A DNA stretch of 64,000 bases. It comes from Spisula solida (Eukaryota; Mollusca; Bivalvia; Venerida; Mactridae). A program made the translations under genes and the position numbers. Shown here piece after piece: positions 23,302-35,800 of the stretch. Location: assembly GCA_947247005.1 (NCBI GenBank), contig OX365949.1, positions 3,730,001-3,794,000 of the forward strand. The letters run 5' to 3'. Below the pieces are notes generated by a model that did not search any database, was not told where the DNA came from, and saw only the letters and a program-made list of their open reading frames with translations. Positions within the stretch are counted from its first letter, which is position 1. Each line of letters begins with the position of its first letter.

Positions 23302-25800
23302 TTATGCCTGATGTTTGATATATCTCCCATGCAAGTTTTAGACTGTTCTTTAAACTTTCAGTACTAGGTAAGATTTCTTTCCTTTTACATAGGTATATAT
23401 ATTTTTTATATTCTAAAAGAACAATATCAATTGGTATGTACTCTTTTTTCCCAGATCCTGATACAAGAATTATCTTATTTATTTTAAAGTTGGGTTCCAG
23501 ATGTACTATTCCATTATGTGTATGTATACGTAATATGTGTACACGATTTGTCATTGACAGCAAATTAACAAATATCTAATTTACAAACACGCCTTATCAA
23601 GTGAAAACAATATCGTCTTTCTAACATAACGTTAATATGTCAGGTCAAGTTTAATGATTTGGGCTACACATATTTTATATGTCCATGTACTATTATACCA
23701 AAACTAAATGGGTCCTAGATTTTAAGTTAGTTTACATTCCAATGTGTAATATATTTTGATGATCCCGTTTAGATTATTATTTAGGAAATCTGTCGAGGTT
23801 TTGTGATCTTTACCGCTTGGTGTTTATTGTCAATAAAAAATGTATGAAACCAGTAACTTTAATTGCAGTATGAGGGTCAAATTTTGTTTAATACATGATT
23901 TCTAGATATGTATATATCTGACAGGTCTCTGACCTATGGATACTTTAAGTAAACTTAATTATATATATCATGATTTACAATAGATGTCTCGAACAATACA
24001 CACGGTGCACAATCACAATGTTACAAATATAATTATGCAAACCAACTGTTCCTAAGAACGAATTTCAGGACATCATGTATATACATCACATTACACTAAT
24101 ATTTATGATACATGACTTTTATTTTGTTTACGTATGATTATGCATGAAGTTACATGTTTTATAGAATAATAAAAATCAAAAATGGATGAAACCTATGAAT
24201 TGTGTTCGTTGAATGTTGAATCGATTTGCCACTGCAAAGTCAAATTTACATCATGATAAATGTAGCCTTGAATGCTTATTAAGTAATGAAAATAATATGT
24301 GTGATAGCTTAATATATCGTACTTCCCAAACATACACAGTTTCTCCGACTTTGGTATTGCTATCAATATAGGTCCGTTGCTAACACAAGAAATATCCTAC
24401 ATTGCCATTTAGCATTATTATTATTAGTGAATTTACATTTGAAACAACAATAGATGGGTCCAGTGGCAGTGAATGTCCTTTCTTGATTGAACGAGTGTAT
24501 TTCCACGTTCTCTTCCCAAGGGCAAGTGAATGGGACTTTTTTCGGCGTGCCATCCTGAAAGTATATACACATACCACATGTACCAGTATTTATTATTTTA
24601 CACCAGTTATTACACTGTTCTAGACAGTTTAAAACTAGCACAAATAGCACATTACAGGCTCTGTGTTTGCTTACACTATCATATTGTACGTGAAAGACAA
24701 ACTGACTGGAATATTCTGTCCGTACTAGAGAGTATTACGCGTTGATTTTCTTATGAAACCTGATATAACGAACATATTAGATGATCATTTTGACTTGTTG
24801 CGATATCCTTTATCATTTAGAACTTGATGCTATAACATTTTTTTATTCTCGTTTTTACCTAAAAAATAACGACATCAACGTACAAAATAATGAATCAGCA
24901 GCTGTTCTGAGACATAACGTACCAACATATGAGGCCATCCGAAGACTCAAGCAAGGAAAAGCGGGGTTTTATGTTGTTTTTGGATCAGCTTGTAGCTATA
25001 CCAAGAGCGAGTTCGAGGTTTTTGATCAGTTTGGCCAGTACTCCAGTCAAACTAAAGCAGACAGGGACAATATTCTTGGTTGTCGGTGGTATGCATTGAT
25101 ATAAGGACTTGCAACATACAAAAGTTATTTCACAAATATGCGTAACGAAATACTTACGACGATTTTTCTGTGTTGAGTCGACGGTTTGTTGATGAAAATT
25201 TACTGGACGCTATAACCAAATGTGACGTCATAGACCACGTGATTGTGCACCGTGATACATACATTTTAATTCATTTTTTATAAGTTTTTGAGAGTCGATG
25301 CATTTAGCATCACAAGGATATCGACTGAAAAGTGGTTTAACTATTACATAGACAAAAACAACATGATGTTCTATATTATTATAATACTTCACTTGAATAC
25401 ACACATTCTTTATTTGGAATTTATGTCTCCTTATCCTGTAACAAACAATAAAATAATTTCACGAGTCAAGGGCTTTAAAGGATATATTTTTAAAACAGTC
25501 TTATCTAATTTAAGACGAAACTTGCTAGTTTCTCAACATGTAATTATTTCGATTTAGGTTGATGTAAATATCAATGATATTGCTTCAAAATCAGACTATA
25601 TTTCAGAAAAAATATACATATATATGTAGCTAATACTTCCGAGGCTGTAGGGGTTTAATCAATTAATAAACCTTCATGACATTGCTAACAAATCAAAGTT
25701 GGCGTTCTCTAGTTTCTTAACATACCAATATATTGAAAATATATTCATTATTAATGAAATGATGCTTAATTGAATATTGAACAATTTCAATTGATCTTGT
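23302..25800. other. Intergenic stretch upstream of nibrin
   Basis: No supported gene. Several short overlapping ORFs on both strands at 24360-24750 look like noise. The segment 24781-25104 is listed separately as a weak candidate. Confidence 0.4.
24781..25104 (+). CDS. Unrecognised 107-aa ORF, doubtful
   Basis: The C-terminal half (from about residue 47, VPTYEAIRRLKQGKAGFYVV to the stop) has ordinary protein-like composition, with alternating helix-like and strand-like stretches. The N-terminal third is AT-driven. No domain is recognised. It could be a stray exon, a decayed gene or chance. No splice partners were identified. Confidence 0.2.
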   Translation: MIILTCCDILYHLELDAITFFYSRFYLKNNDINVQNNESAAVLRHNVPTYEAIRRLKQGKAGFYVVFGSACSYTKSEFEVFDQFGQYSSQTKADRDNILGCRWYALI

Positions 25801-26078
25801 CCTACAAGATGGCGGCGATAAACCGTTATCGCAATGCTGCAATGCGATTGGCTAACGCCACCTGTCAATCAAAATCGGCAGAAAGGTCAATTGTCTCGTA
25901 GACCTACTGGTTGGTGACCACTCAACTAGACGACCACCAATCCGGACTGTCTTGATAACTTGCTATTTCTGTCTTTTATTTTGGTCATCTGTTGTCGATT
26001 AATTGGATGCTTCATTTTCGATAATTTGTTGAAGTAACAACAGTAAAAGTTCAATTTAAGTATTAAATTTTAAAAGAA
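25800..26078 (+). promoter_or_regulatory. Probable nibrin promoter/5' UTR
   Basis: CAAGATGGCGGC (25805-25816) matches the YY1-type element often found at transcription starts of animal housekeeping genes. An inverted CCAAT box (GATTGGCT, 25848-25855) lies just downstream. If transcribed, the ATG inside the YY1 motif opens a 30-codon upstream ORF (25809-25901) ending before the nibrin ATG at 26079. An in-frame stop at 26064-26066 precedes that ATG. The actual start site is not known. Confidence 0.4.
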
Positions 26079-26886
26079 ATGTTACAATTCATTTCATGGG
26101 TTAAAACTGACTCAAAAGGAAAATATTTTCAAGGTAGCGTTATAAAATTTGGTATAAAAATTCTACATTGAAAAAGGTTTCATCATATTTTATACCTTTC
26201 AGATAACAAGTGTGTTATTCTTGGTGGAAAGGTATATGTTGTCGGTAGACGTGATTGTGATATTTTACTGTCTGGTGATGCTACTGTAAGCAGAAAACAT
26301 GCAGAGCTGACAGCAGTTCATACCGAGGCGAATATAGTAAGGAGTTCAGTTACATATTATAATTATCATTTAGGTTTTTTATGATCTTGAAATTGTCTCT
26401 TTAAGGCGTTTCCGTTAATTACAAATTGAAAAGTGTGCCGGAAAAGATTAACATTTTTATACCCCAAAAATTTATACCCCAGAAGTGTGAGAGGGGATAA
26501 TAGCTGCTTCCTCTTCTGGTTAATTAGGTGGTTGGTGTGTCATGAATTCAGATGGTCTATCCAGCAGACAAGTTGTTGCACAGTTTTAAAAGAGATTCTT
26601 ACAGTGGAACATGGTTAGTAAGGGTGTTTCTCGAACTGTTTGCTTAAAAATGAATGTATAATAAGTCTTAATGTTGCAATGTATTACATATGTTTAAGTT
26701 GTAGTTGAAAGCTGATATATTAGTTGTTTTGTCTTCATTACAGTCACATGTTAACAAGTTGCCAATTCTGAGGTTGAAAGATCTATCAAAGTTTGGTACC
26801 TGGGTGAATTCTCAGCGAGTCCAAGGAGAGAGAATCCTACATGATGGAGATACTGTCTACTTTGGATCTCAGAAGTCATCATTTAT
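26079..26886 (+). CDS. NBN: Nibrin exons 1-3: FHA domain
   Basis: Exon 1 (26079-26133) supplies MLQFISWVKTDSKGKYFQ, comparable to the human start in spacing. Exon 2 gives YVVGRRDCDILL and the SRKH motif, so the phosphopeptide-binding residues G33-R34 and S48-R49-H51 are kept. Exon 3 gives LKDLSKFGTWVN, matching the human LKDNSKYGTFVN strand pair, and ends HDGDTVYFGSQ. Donors are GTAGCG, GTAAGG and GTAAGA; acceptors are TTTCAG and TTACAG. The first donor is the weakest of the three. Confidence 0.92.
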
Positions 26887-29800
26887 GTAAGATAGAAAAA
26901 TTTATTCATTTTTTTGTCTCCCAAATATGTAATATTATAGAGGTTGGAATTATGTGCTTGAAGGATGTCACAAAGTTTGTCTGCACTTGTTAGTCCCCTA
27001 CCGGTTTTTGACCGGACGGGACTATAGGTTTGCCCTCCGTCCGTCAGTCCGGACGTACGCACCCACTTGTAGTTGTGGGGTGTGGATCAATAGACTATGT
27101 TTAGATTCTATTCATTCCGTTGCTAATGGGGTGCAAAATGTTGCTAATGGGGTTTTACAAACAAAAGGATTAACAAAAGAAAACCCCACAACGTCATGTC
27201 AGTGAGAACGTCCGTCCGTCAAAAAATCTGGATCCTGACATAACTCAACAGTTTCCAAGCTAAGTTTATGAAACTTGGCATGTGGATAGGAGCAATAAGG
27301 GGATTATGCACGTCTAAAATATTTTTATCCTGTGGAAACGCGGTGGCAATAGATCGTCATTAAATTATGAAGTTTTGCATTTGTTCCGATTTATTTTCCA
27401 AATAAATAGAAAACTTTGTTCTCCGAGTAATACAAATAGTTTATTGAATACAATCAAATTGTTTACCAGTACTGTGATCTGCATGGTCAGTGATAATCCA
27501 TTATGCAATAGAACAACAAAAAACTGCACTCTCTGACCGATCACTCCACAGACATAAGAAAATTAGATAGTTTGACATGGGCTGAATAGGGGTGATACAT
27601 TCGATCTAAGATCTACCAATTGTTTTTACAAAATGCATTAATCCTCACACAGATTGCAATTTAATCATTTATCGGGAATTCACATAGATCTACAATTAAG
27701 TCTTACCAAAGATCATACACACGTATTCTTTGTTCTTACCTACAATGTGCACGTGTTTATAACAAGCATATAATTGATAGTAATTGACACCCCTGTATAG
27801 CCCTTGATATGCATAAAGTTCACAGGTGTGACCTAGTGTGTACGTGTCACTAGCAATGCGGGAGTTCTGAATTATTGTAAGGCCACAACTTTTTATCTCG
27901 TGGTTTACAAGAATATTTTGGAACGGCCGGTCGAACAAAAATGACCTAGCTGTACATATTCTCAGAAATATTAGGTCAGATTAGTTTTGCAGAAGTTATG
28001 GCCACTTTATAGTCAAAAATAAATTGTTCTCCTTAACCACTGGTCAGATTTCAATTACTTTAACTTCACTTGAATAGTTGGTACCAAGCCTAGTTGTGCA
28101 CTTCGTCAGGAATATTTCTTTGGATAAATATTGCCAGAATAATGGCCCTTTGTTGGAAACATGCTTTTGTGTATATTTTTAGCCCTGTCTATTTTTTCTT
28201 TGGCTTAAAAGACAAAACATTGTCCAATGAAAACATTGAGGATTAAAGAAACATTAGTAGGCAGATTAATATCATACGATGAACAATTCTTGAGAAATTC
28301 TTATTTAAGTTTCCAAAGAGCTGAGGTTTAGTTCCTGGCAGCAAACAGACTTACTATCAATGGAGACAAGACGATTGTTTCATTTAGCCTAATACATGTT
28401 TTATATAATGTTTTACCTGTCAGGCATCTTATAACCTATACTGTACTATACTGTAATAAATATACCAGATTTATATAGCGCCCTTTTCATGCGAACGCAC
28501 GTTCAAAGGCACTTTACCCATGTTGCAGCCACAAGGGCGCAGGTGCATCCTCTACCAGTGCAGATACAGCATGATCTGACCAGAGGGACGGACTGAAAGC
28601 CCCTGGAAGGAGAGAGAAACATTAGATACAGGCATGTCCGGTGCTGCAGAGGTGCGCCTAGCTCTTATTTCGAATAGACAGCCTGGTTCTTTAATGTGCC
28701 TGGTGTATAGCACCGATACACAGCTTCCTGGCACTTCCAGATACTTTGCAGACCACACGGCCAGATATAGCGGGAAATGTTATAAATATTTCAGAAATGT
28801 CAAGTTCCGATGCCAGGGATTGAACCCATGACCTCTGGATTGACAGCCCAGTGCGTTACCACTGAGCTAAATCCGCGTAATGCCTTAGTGTGCCTTACAG
28901 CCAGAACCAAATTATTGGCAATGGTACAATCCCATAAAACTTACTTTTTACCAAAATGAACAAAATTGAATGCCGATGAGTATGACTGATTGTAGAATAC
29001 CTGTATGTTGATTGACTGTTGTAGGGTTGTGTTAGAGCCGCTAGTTGTTACCTCCTCCTGTCTGGACCAGGCTATGAAGAAGTCAGTGAAACAATACATG
29101 GTTACACTTAGTGGTCATTTAATCCCTGATTGGCAACATGATTGTACATTACTGGTGATGAGTAAAATCAGCGTGACTATTAAGGTAAGACAGAATACTT
29201 CCATCCAGTTAGAGCCTACCCAGCATAGTCTAAAGTGCTAAACTGTCTGCCTACTGAGAATGATAAAAATATTCATTTTCAAGGTGATTTTCAGACTACA
29301 AATGTATTTATACCCCCCCCCCCCACTCAAACAAATTTTCAAGGGATATACTGGAGTCACCTTGTCGGACGGTCTGTTGGTCTGTTAGCAAAGTCGTGTC
29401 CGCTCTGTAACTTCGTTGTTTCGTACTGGATTTTAAAATCGCTTGGTATAAATGTTCACCACATCAAGACGGTGTGTCATGTGCAAGACCCAGGTCCTGA
29501 TCTCAAAGGTCAAGGTCACACTTAGAGGTCAAATATTAAAAGGCTCAAACAGGCATGGGAATCGTGTTAGCTCTGTAACTATGTCATTTCTTATTGGATA
29601 TTTGTATTACTTTGTACTAATTGAGTACAATAAATAAGGGAGTTAGTGGAACCACACGACTAAACAACGGAGGTGTTTATCATTTTATTACCGTCATTAC
29701 CGACGTTTCGGCTTAACACTTAAGCCTTCATCAGGGTTTATACAAAGTTAACCACATCAAGACAATGTGTCATGCGCAAGACCCAGGTCCCTAGCTCAAA

Positions 29801-32800
29801 GGTCAAGGTAACGTTAAGAGGTAAAAGGTTACATAGTCATGAAAGTCGTGTCTGTTCTGTAGTATTGTTGTTTCTTACTCGATTTTAAAATTGCTTGATA
29901 TAAATGTTCACCACATCAAGACAGTGTGTTATGTGTGAGACCCAGGTCCATAGCTCAAAGCTCAAGGTCTCACTTAGAGGTCAAAAGTTATATAGTCATG
30001 CAAGTTGTGTCCGCTCTCTTTATCGTTTCTTACTTGATTTTAAAATTGCTTGGTACAAATGTTCACCACATTAAGACAGTTTGTCATGCACAAGACCCTA
30101 GCTCAAAGGTCAAGGTCACACTAAGAGGTCAAAGGTTATATAGTCATGCAAGTCTTGTCTGTGCTGTACTTTAGTCGTTTCTTACATGATTTTAAAGTTG
30201 CTAGGTACAAATGCTCACCACATCAAGATGATGTGTAGATAATATTCCTGTGTCAAGACAGTGAGGCGGGGGTAGGATTCATCACTCCAGTGATAGCTCT
30301 AGTTTAGAATTAAAAGAAGTGTTTTATGATGCAATTTTACTTCTTGAATGCAGATCAGATTTTGAAACAACATGAACAATTTGATCCTGTCTTAACATAA
30401 AAGACATGAAATCGGTCATTCCACCACTTCCTGGTCCGTGTGCAAATGACGATAGTGCCTACTAGATAACAGAAATAAGAGAACTGAAGGCTCTAACTTA
30501 ACAACAGACATAAAAGAACTGAAGGCCCTTACTTAACAACTGAAATAAGAGACCGGAAGGCTTTATTAACTTAATGACAGAAAAAGAGAATTCAAGGCTC
30601 AAATTTTACGGCTGTATGTTTATTCTAGGTGATATGTGCACTAGTGTCCCAGAAGTTCATTGTTCTACCTACATACCTTGACCAGTATATCAAACACTTA
30701 CATGGTAAAGCTGAAAAACCCGACCCAAGCAAGTAAGCACATTCTTATTTCCTTACCACAAAATCATCCAAATACTGTACGTCAGGTGCCATACTATTTA
30801 TGATGTTTATATTTTCACTTTTATTCGCAAATTGAGTTAATTATTCCTGGCAAATTCATATTTATTTGCTTAAATATACTTTCATAATATTAGCGCCTTT
30901 CCTGAAACCTTTAAGTTGCAAATTCATAAATCTCGGAAATTAATCTGTTACTGAAATTTGTGAAATTAAGATCACACTATTATAGAGTGATTTACAGTAT
31001 ATCTGGAAATGGGGATGTGGAATGTTTCGAATTTTACAAACTTAATAGGTTTTTATTTCTAGTTTTTATTTTGAGTGATTTACCTCAACAGTTCATCTTA
31101 TTCCAAATAAATAACCAGATTTTTAATAGATTATTGTAGAATCATTCATATTCGTGGGGGATTTAATTTTGCGGTTGACATTAACCATGAAATGAAATCC
31201 CCAATGAATAATTATACCAATTTATAATATGTCTGGTTTACAGTGGCTGCCATACTTGCTTTCATATTCAGTCAGGTATCAGACTGGGTACTTGGGAAGT
31301 TTACTTGTATATATCAACATGTAATAAAACATGCACTTATATAAGTTTGATTTTTAATGATTTCTGATAATTGTGTGAATTTTCAAATTCGAATTCCTTG
31401 AAATTACGTCCCCACAAAATTGAATTTGTCGTTTTCACGGAAACCACGAAATTTTGTCCCATTGAAATTAAATGATTTAATAGTATGTCTTACTGTGCTA
31501 CAGTATTTAATTGTTTTTCAAGATTAAGGAAAATTTCTAAACAAACACATCTCTCATAATTCTCTTCACTTGACCAATGAAATATCAATAAACCGATTTT
31601 TGTTGAGTAACTTGCATTTTCTTGTATTGTTACTTTCAGATTTACACCTGACCTAGCTGAGACTCAGTTAGATCCTACATGTGTCACATTCAATCCTGAT
31701 AGTAGAAGGAAGTCACTATTCTCCGGAATCAAATTCTATTTTCTCACTGAAAAACAGGTTTGTTGTAAATGTTTGTCTGGAGCAAAACTCAGAATGTATA
31801 CAAGGTATCATCATGAAACTTTATAGGTGGATGCACAGTGTTTCATGAGTCAGGAACTCACAGTGTTTCATGGGTCAGTGACTCACAGTGTTTCATGGGT
31901 CAGGGACTCACAGTGTTTCATGAGTCAGGGACTCACAGTGTTTTATTGGTCAGGAACTCACAGTGTTTCATGGGTCAGGAACTCACAGTGTTTCATGGGT
32001 CAGGGACTCACAGTGTTTCATGAGTCAGGAACTCACAGAGTTTCATGGGTCAGGGATTCACAGTGTTTCATGGGTCAGGAACTCACAGTGTTTCATGGGT
32101 CAGGGACTCACAGTGTTTCATGAGTCAGGAACTCACAGTGTTTCATGGGTCAGGGACTCACAGTGTTTCATGGGTCAGGAACTCACAGTGTTTCATGGGT
32201 CAGGGACTCACAGTGTTTCATGGGTCAGGGACTCACAGTGTTTCATGGGTCAGGGACTCGCAGTGTTTCATGGGTCAGGAACTCAGTGTTTCATGAGTCA
32301 GGAACTCACAGTGTTTCATGGGTCAGGGACTCACAGTGTTTTATGAGTCAGGAACTTACAGTGTTTCATGGGTCAGGGACTCGCAGTGTTTCATTGGTCA
32401 GTGACTCACAGTGTTTCATGGGTCAGGGACTCACAGTGTTTCATGAGTCAGGGACTCACAGTGTTTCATTGGTCAGGAACTCACAGTGTTTCATGGGTCA
32501 GGAACTCACAGTGTTTCATGGGTCAGGGACTCACAGTGTTTCATGAGTCAGGAACTCACAGAGTTTCATGGGTCAGGGATTCACAGTGTTTCATGGGTCA
32601 GGAACTCACAGTGTTTCATGGGTCAGGGACTCACAGTGTTTCATGAGTCAGGAACTCACAGTGTTTCATGGGTCAGGGACTCACAGTGTTTCATGGGTCA
32701 GGAACTCACAGTGTTTCATGGGTCAGGGACTCACAGTGTTTCATGGGTCAGGGACTCACAGTGTTTCATGGGTCAGGGACTCACAGTGTTTCATGGGTCA

Positions 32801-35800
32801 GGAACTCAGTGTTTCATGAGTCAGGAACTCAGTGTTTCATGGGTCAGGGACTCACAGTGTTTCATGAGTCAGGAACTTACAGTGTTTCATGGGTCAGGGA
32901 CTCACAGTGTTTCATTGGTCAGGGTCTCGCAGTGTTACATGAGTCAGGGACTCAGAACTCAAACCAAAATGAAACACTGTATGCGTCTCATTATATAAAA
33001 GTGCAGTGTACAAGTGCAACTCGAAAATTCATTATGTTGGAGTTGTACCCTTGTAATTATGTGTACAAGGTATCATCATGAAATTAGCCTTTCTTAAGCA
33101 TCCAGTTCAGTAGTACTTGAAATATGGCTTCTTAAATTTGGTATCTGGTTAAAAAAGCTGTAAAATGTGTTATTGTGATTTGATAATATTGTGCCTCTAT
33201 GGCGAAAAACGTGCAGCCTGACCGAGGCTCCAACCCGGAACCTTTTGCTTACAGGGGAGTTCTCCACCGACTGAGCTTTCTGGCTGCTTCTACACCATTA
33301 CTGTGAACTGGTTCCGACCGTGCTAACAGCGCGGAGTGCTTATGGAGTAAATGTACAGTTGGTCGAATAGACACATGTCTGATAATATACTTTTATTAAC
33401 TTGGTACTTTACTTTTACTTTACAGTTGAAAAAGATGCAGTTTGCTATAGAGCTTGCTGGTGGTTTACCTATTCTGCTTGAAAGAGGAAAAATGGACTCT
33501 AACATAACAAAACCAGGTACTGTATATTTGAACATTTTCACAATTATTTAACTTTAATTTTGTGAATTTGTCATAAGCAAATTTAAGAATTCACTTTGAG
33601 TGTGGAATGTTGCGTGTTTGATTCTTGGTCTCATAACAATGATGAAATAAAAATGGTACCTGTAATTCTCTTGCTATGATCAGCCTCTAAGGTAAAGCTG
33701 GCTTCTGTCTCTCATACCCTCGTGGGGATTGATAAATACGGAATATCACTGCAGTGTGTTGATCCGTTGGGCCGTATTACCTCGAGTTGCTTGTGTAATG
33801 CCGTATCTCACGAGACCGCTAGGTCGAGTGAGATGCGGTATGGCGCAAGCAACGAGAGGTAATACGGCTTAACGGATCAACACCACTGCAGTAGTATTCC
33901 TTTTATTATATATCTTCAAACGTGAAAACAGGGCTTTTACGCGCGAAAATGGGGTTGATGTGTATACATTGACGTCTTGAACGTCGGCATATTTTCGGCA
34001 TATAACGTGACGCCCATTCATAAAAAGGCAATTGTTTACGTCGTGACGTCATTGAAGTTGGCATATGTTCGGCATATAACACGTCAGACAAGTATGATAC
34101 GGATTTGGAAAACCAGACATGTATGATACGGAAAATGCAATCTGTCGCGTTGTATTTCACTGCGCGATTTGGTCTGTATTCGTGACAATACATTGCTAGG
34201 TATATAATTACATCAGGTATGAGGTGTAGAGAGTGATTAAGTTGTAAGAACACACACACAACCTGAAATAAGTAAAATAAACTTATTTGCCTACAATGTT
34301 TTATAGTATATATGTATGAGGATTTATAGTTGTATGTTTCCCTGTAGGATCTGTGGTAATGAACTGTACGGACACGGAACTGTCACAGTCAGATGATTGG
34401 GTAACTCGCGTACAAACTGCTCTCGACAAGTAAGTTTATACCACTTCACTTCCTGGCTACCGTAAAAATAAGACCATTGCAATATTTAAAGTCCAGTATT
34501 GATGTGTTGTACCATGGTGTATTCTTCAACCTTCATGGTAACACCAATATAGCACTACAACCAGTTTTCAATAATACAAGTGATGGTCTTATTGTAGAGG
34601 TTTTACTGTATTGCTTTACCGGTACACAACATTAATCTTCTAAGCTCCTGTAAATAAGTATAAAGTGCTGTAAACTGCAGGCTGGTATTGGTTTAGAACT
34701 TCTGCAACTTCCTGGTGGCAGTTTTTCAGAAGCCTTTAAATGTTACGCTTTAGTTAGGGAGTATATTGCTTTGCTCATGTATGTAAGCCTGTTCCAGTAG
34801 ACCAAATGGTTTTTGCTCAATAACTTGAGAACTTAGGTCTAGGACCTTCAAACTTTATCGGTCACAACCATAAGATACCCCCTATTGATTTTGAGGTCAT
34901 TATGTCAAAGGTCATAATCTCTGTGACCTTTAACATAAATAACTGTTTGGTTGCCATGGTGATTGTTACAGGAAGAAGAAACATATGATACTTGATGCAG
35001 AGATTGGATATGCTGTCTTATATTGTTCTACTGAGAAGCATTGTAACCCGGACTATGTTGCAGGTACTGTTCTACATGAGTTGCAATCTGTGATTCTGAC
35101 ATTTATTATTATGCCTCCCATCATTGATGAGGGGGTAAATTTCTTTGCTCATGGTGATCTGTCTGTCAGTCGGTAGACCAAATGGTTTCCGTTCAATAAC
35201 TCAAGAGCTCTTACCCAAGGATCTTCAAACATGGAGGTTTGTCATCAACAGTAGATGACCCCTTTTGATTATGAGGTCAGTAGGTCAAAGTCTTTGTGAC
35301 CTTAACCATTTCTGACTAATGGGCTGCCATGGGGGCATACATGTTTTACAAACACCTCTAAGTTATGGTCATCTGAAATTCCATAAACTGAATTTTAGCG
35401 ATGTTTAAAACCCAAGTTTTTATGTAGGGATGAGTGGTAATGGCAACCGTAACTTAACTTGTCTCATATTTACAAGATTTGACACTATGCCTCCTTTGGA
35501 CCCCTGCATAACATCATGCCATTTAGAAATGATGTCAAACGTTACCACATTCTTAAATATGCCTTCTTGGGTAATTATTATTTTAAAGTACCATGGCATT
35601 TCTTCACTTAAGGTCACACGCACCCATCATTGTTGCCTAAATCCTTCCATAATAGCTCGTCAATAGAATTCTCAATATTTGTGGAAGCGGAATTTCGCTG
35701 CACATGTAGTGCTATTTGTGGAATGTGGAACCAATGTTTATTATTATATCAGGAATATTACCTTATACAAGAATACCTCAAAACATGGTTATTCACATAC

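Noticed and set aside
31827..33081. Overlapping + strand ORFs of 60-170 aa
   Set aside because: All are the 25-bp minisatellite of nibrin intron 6.
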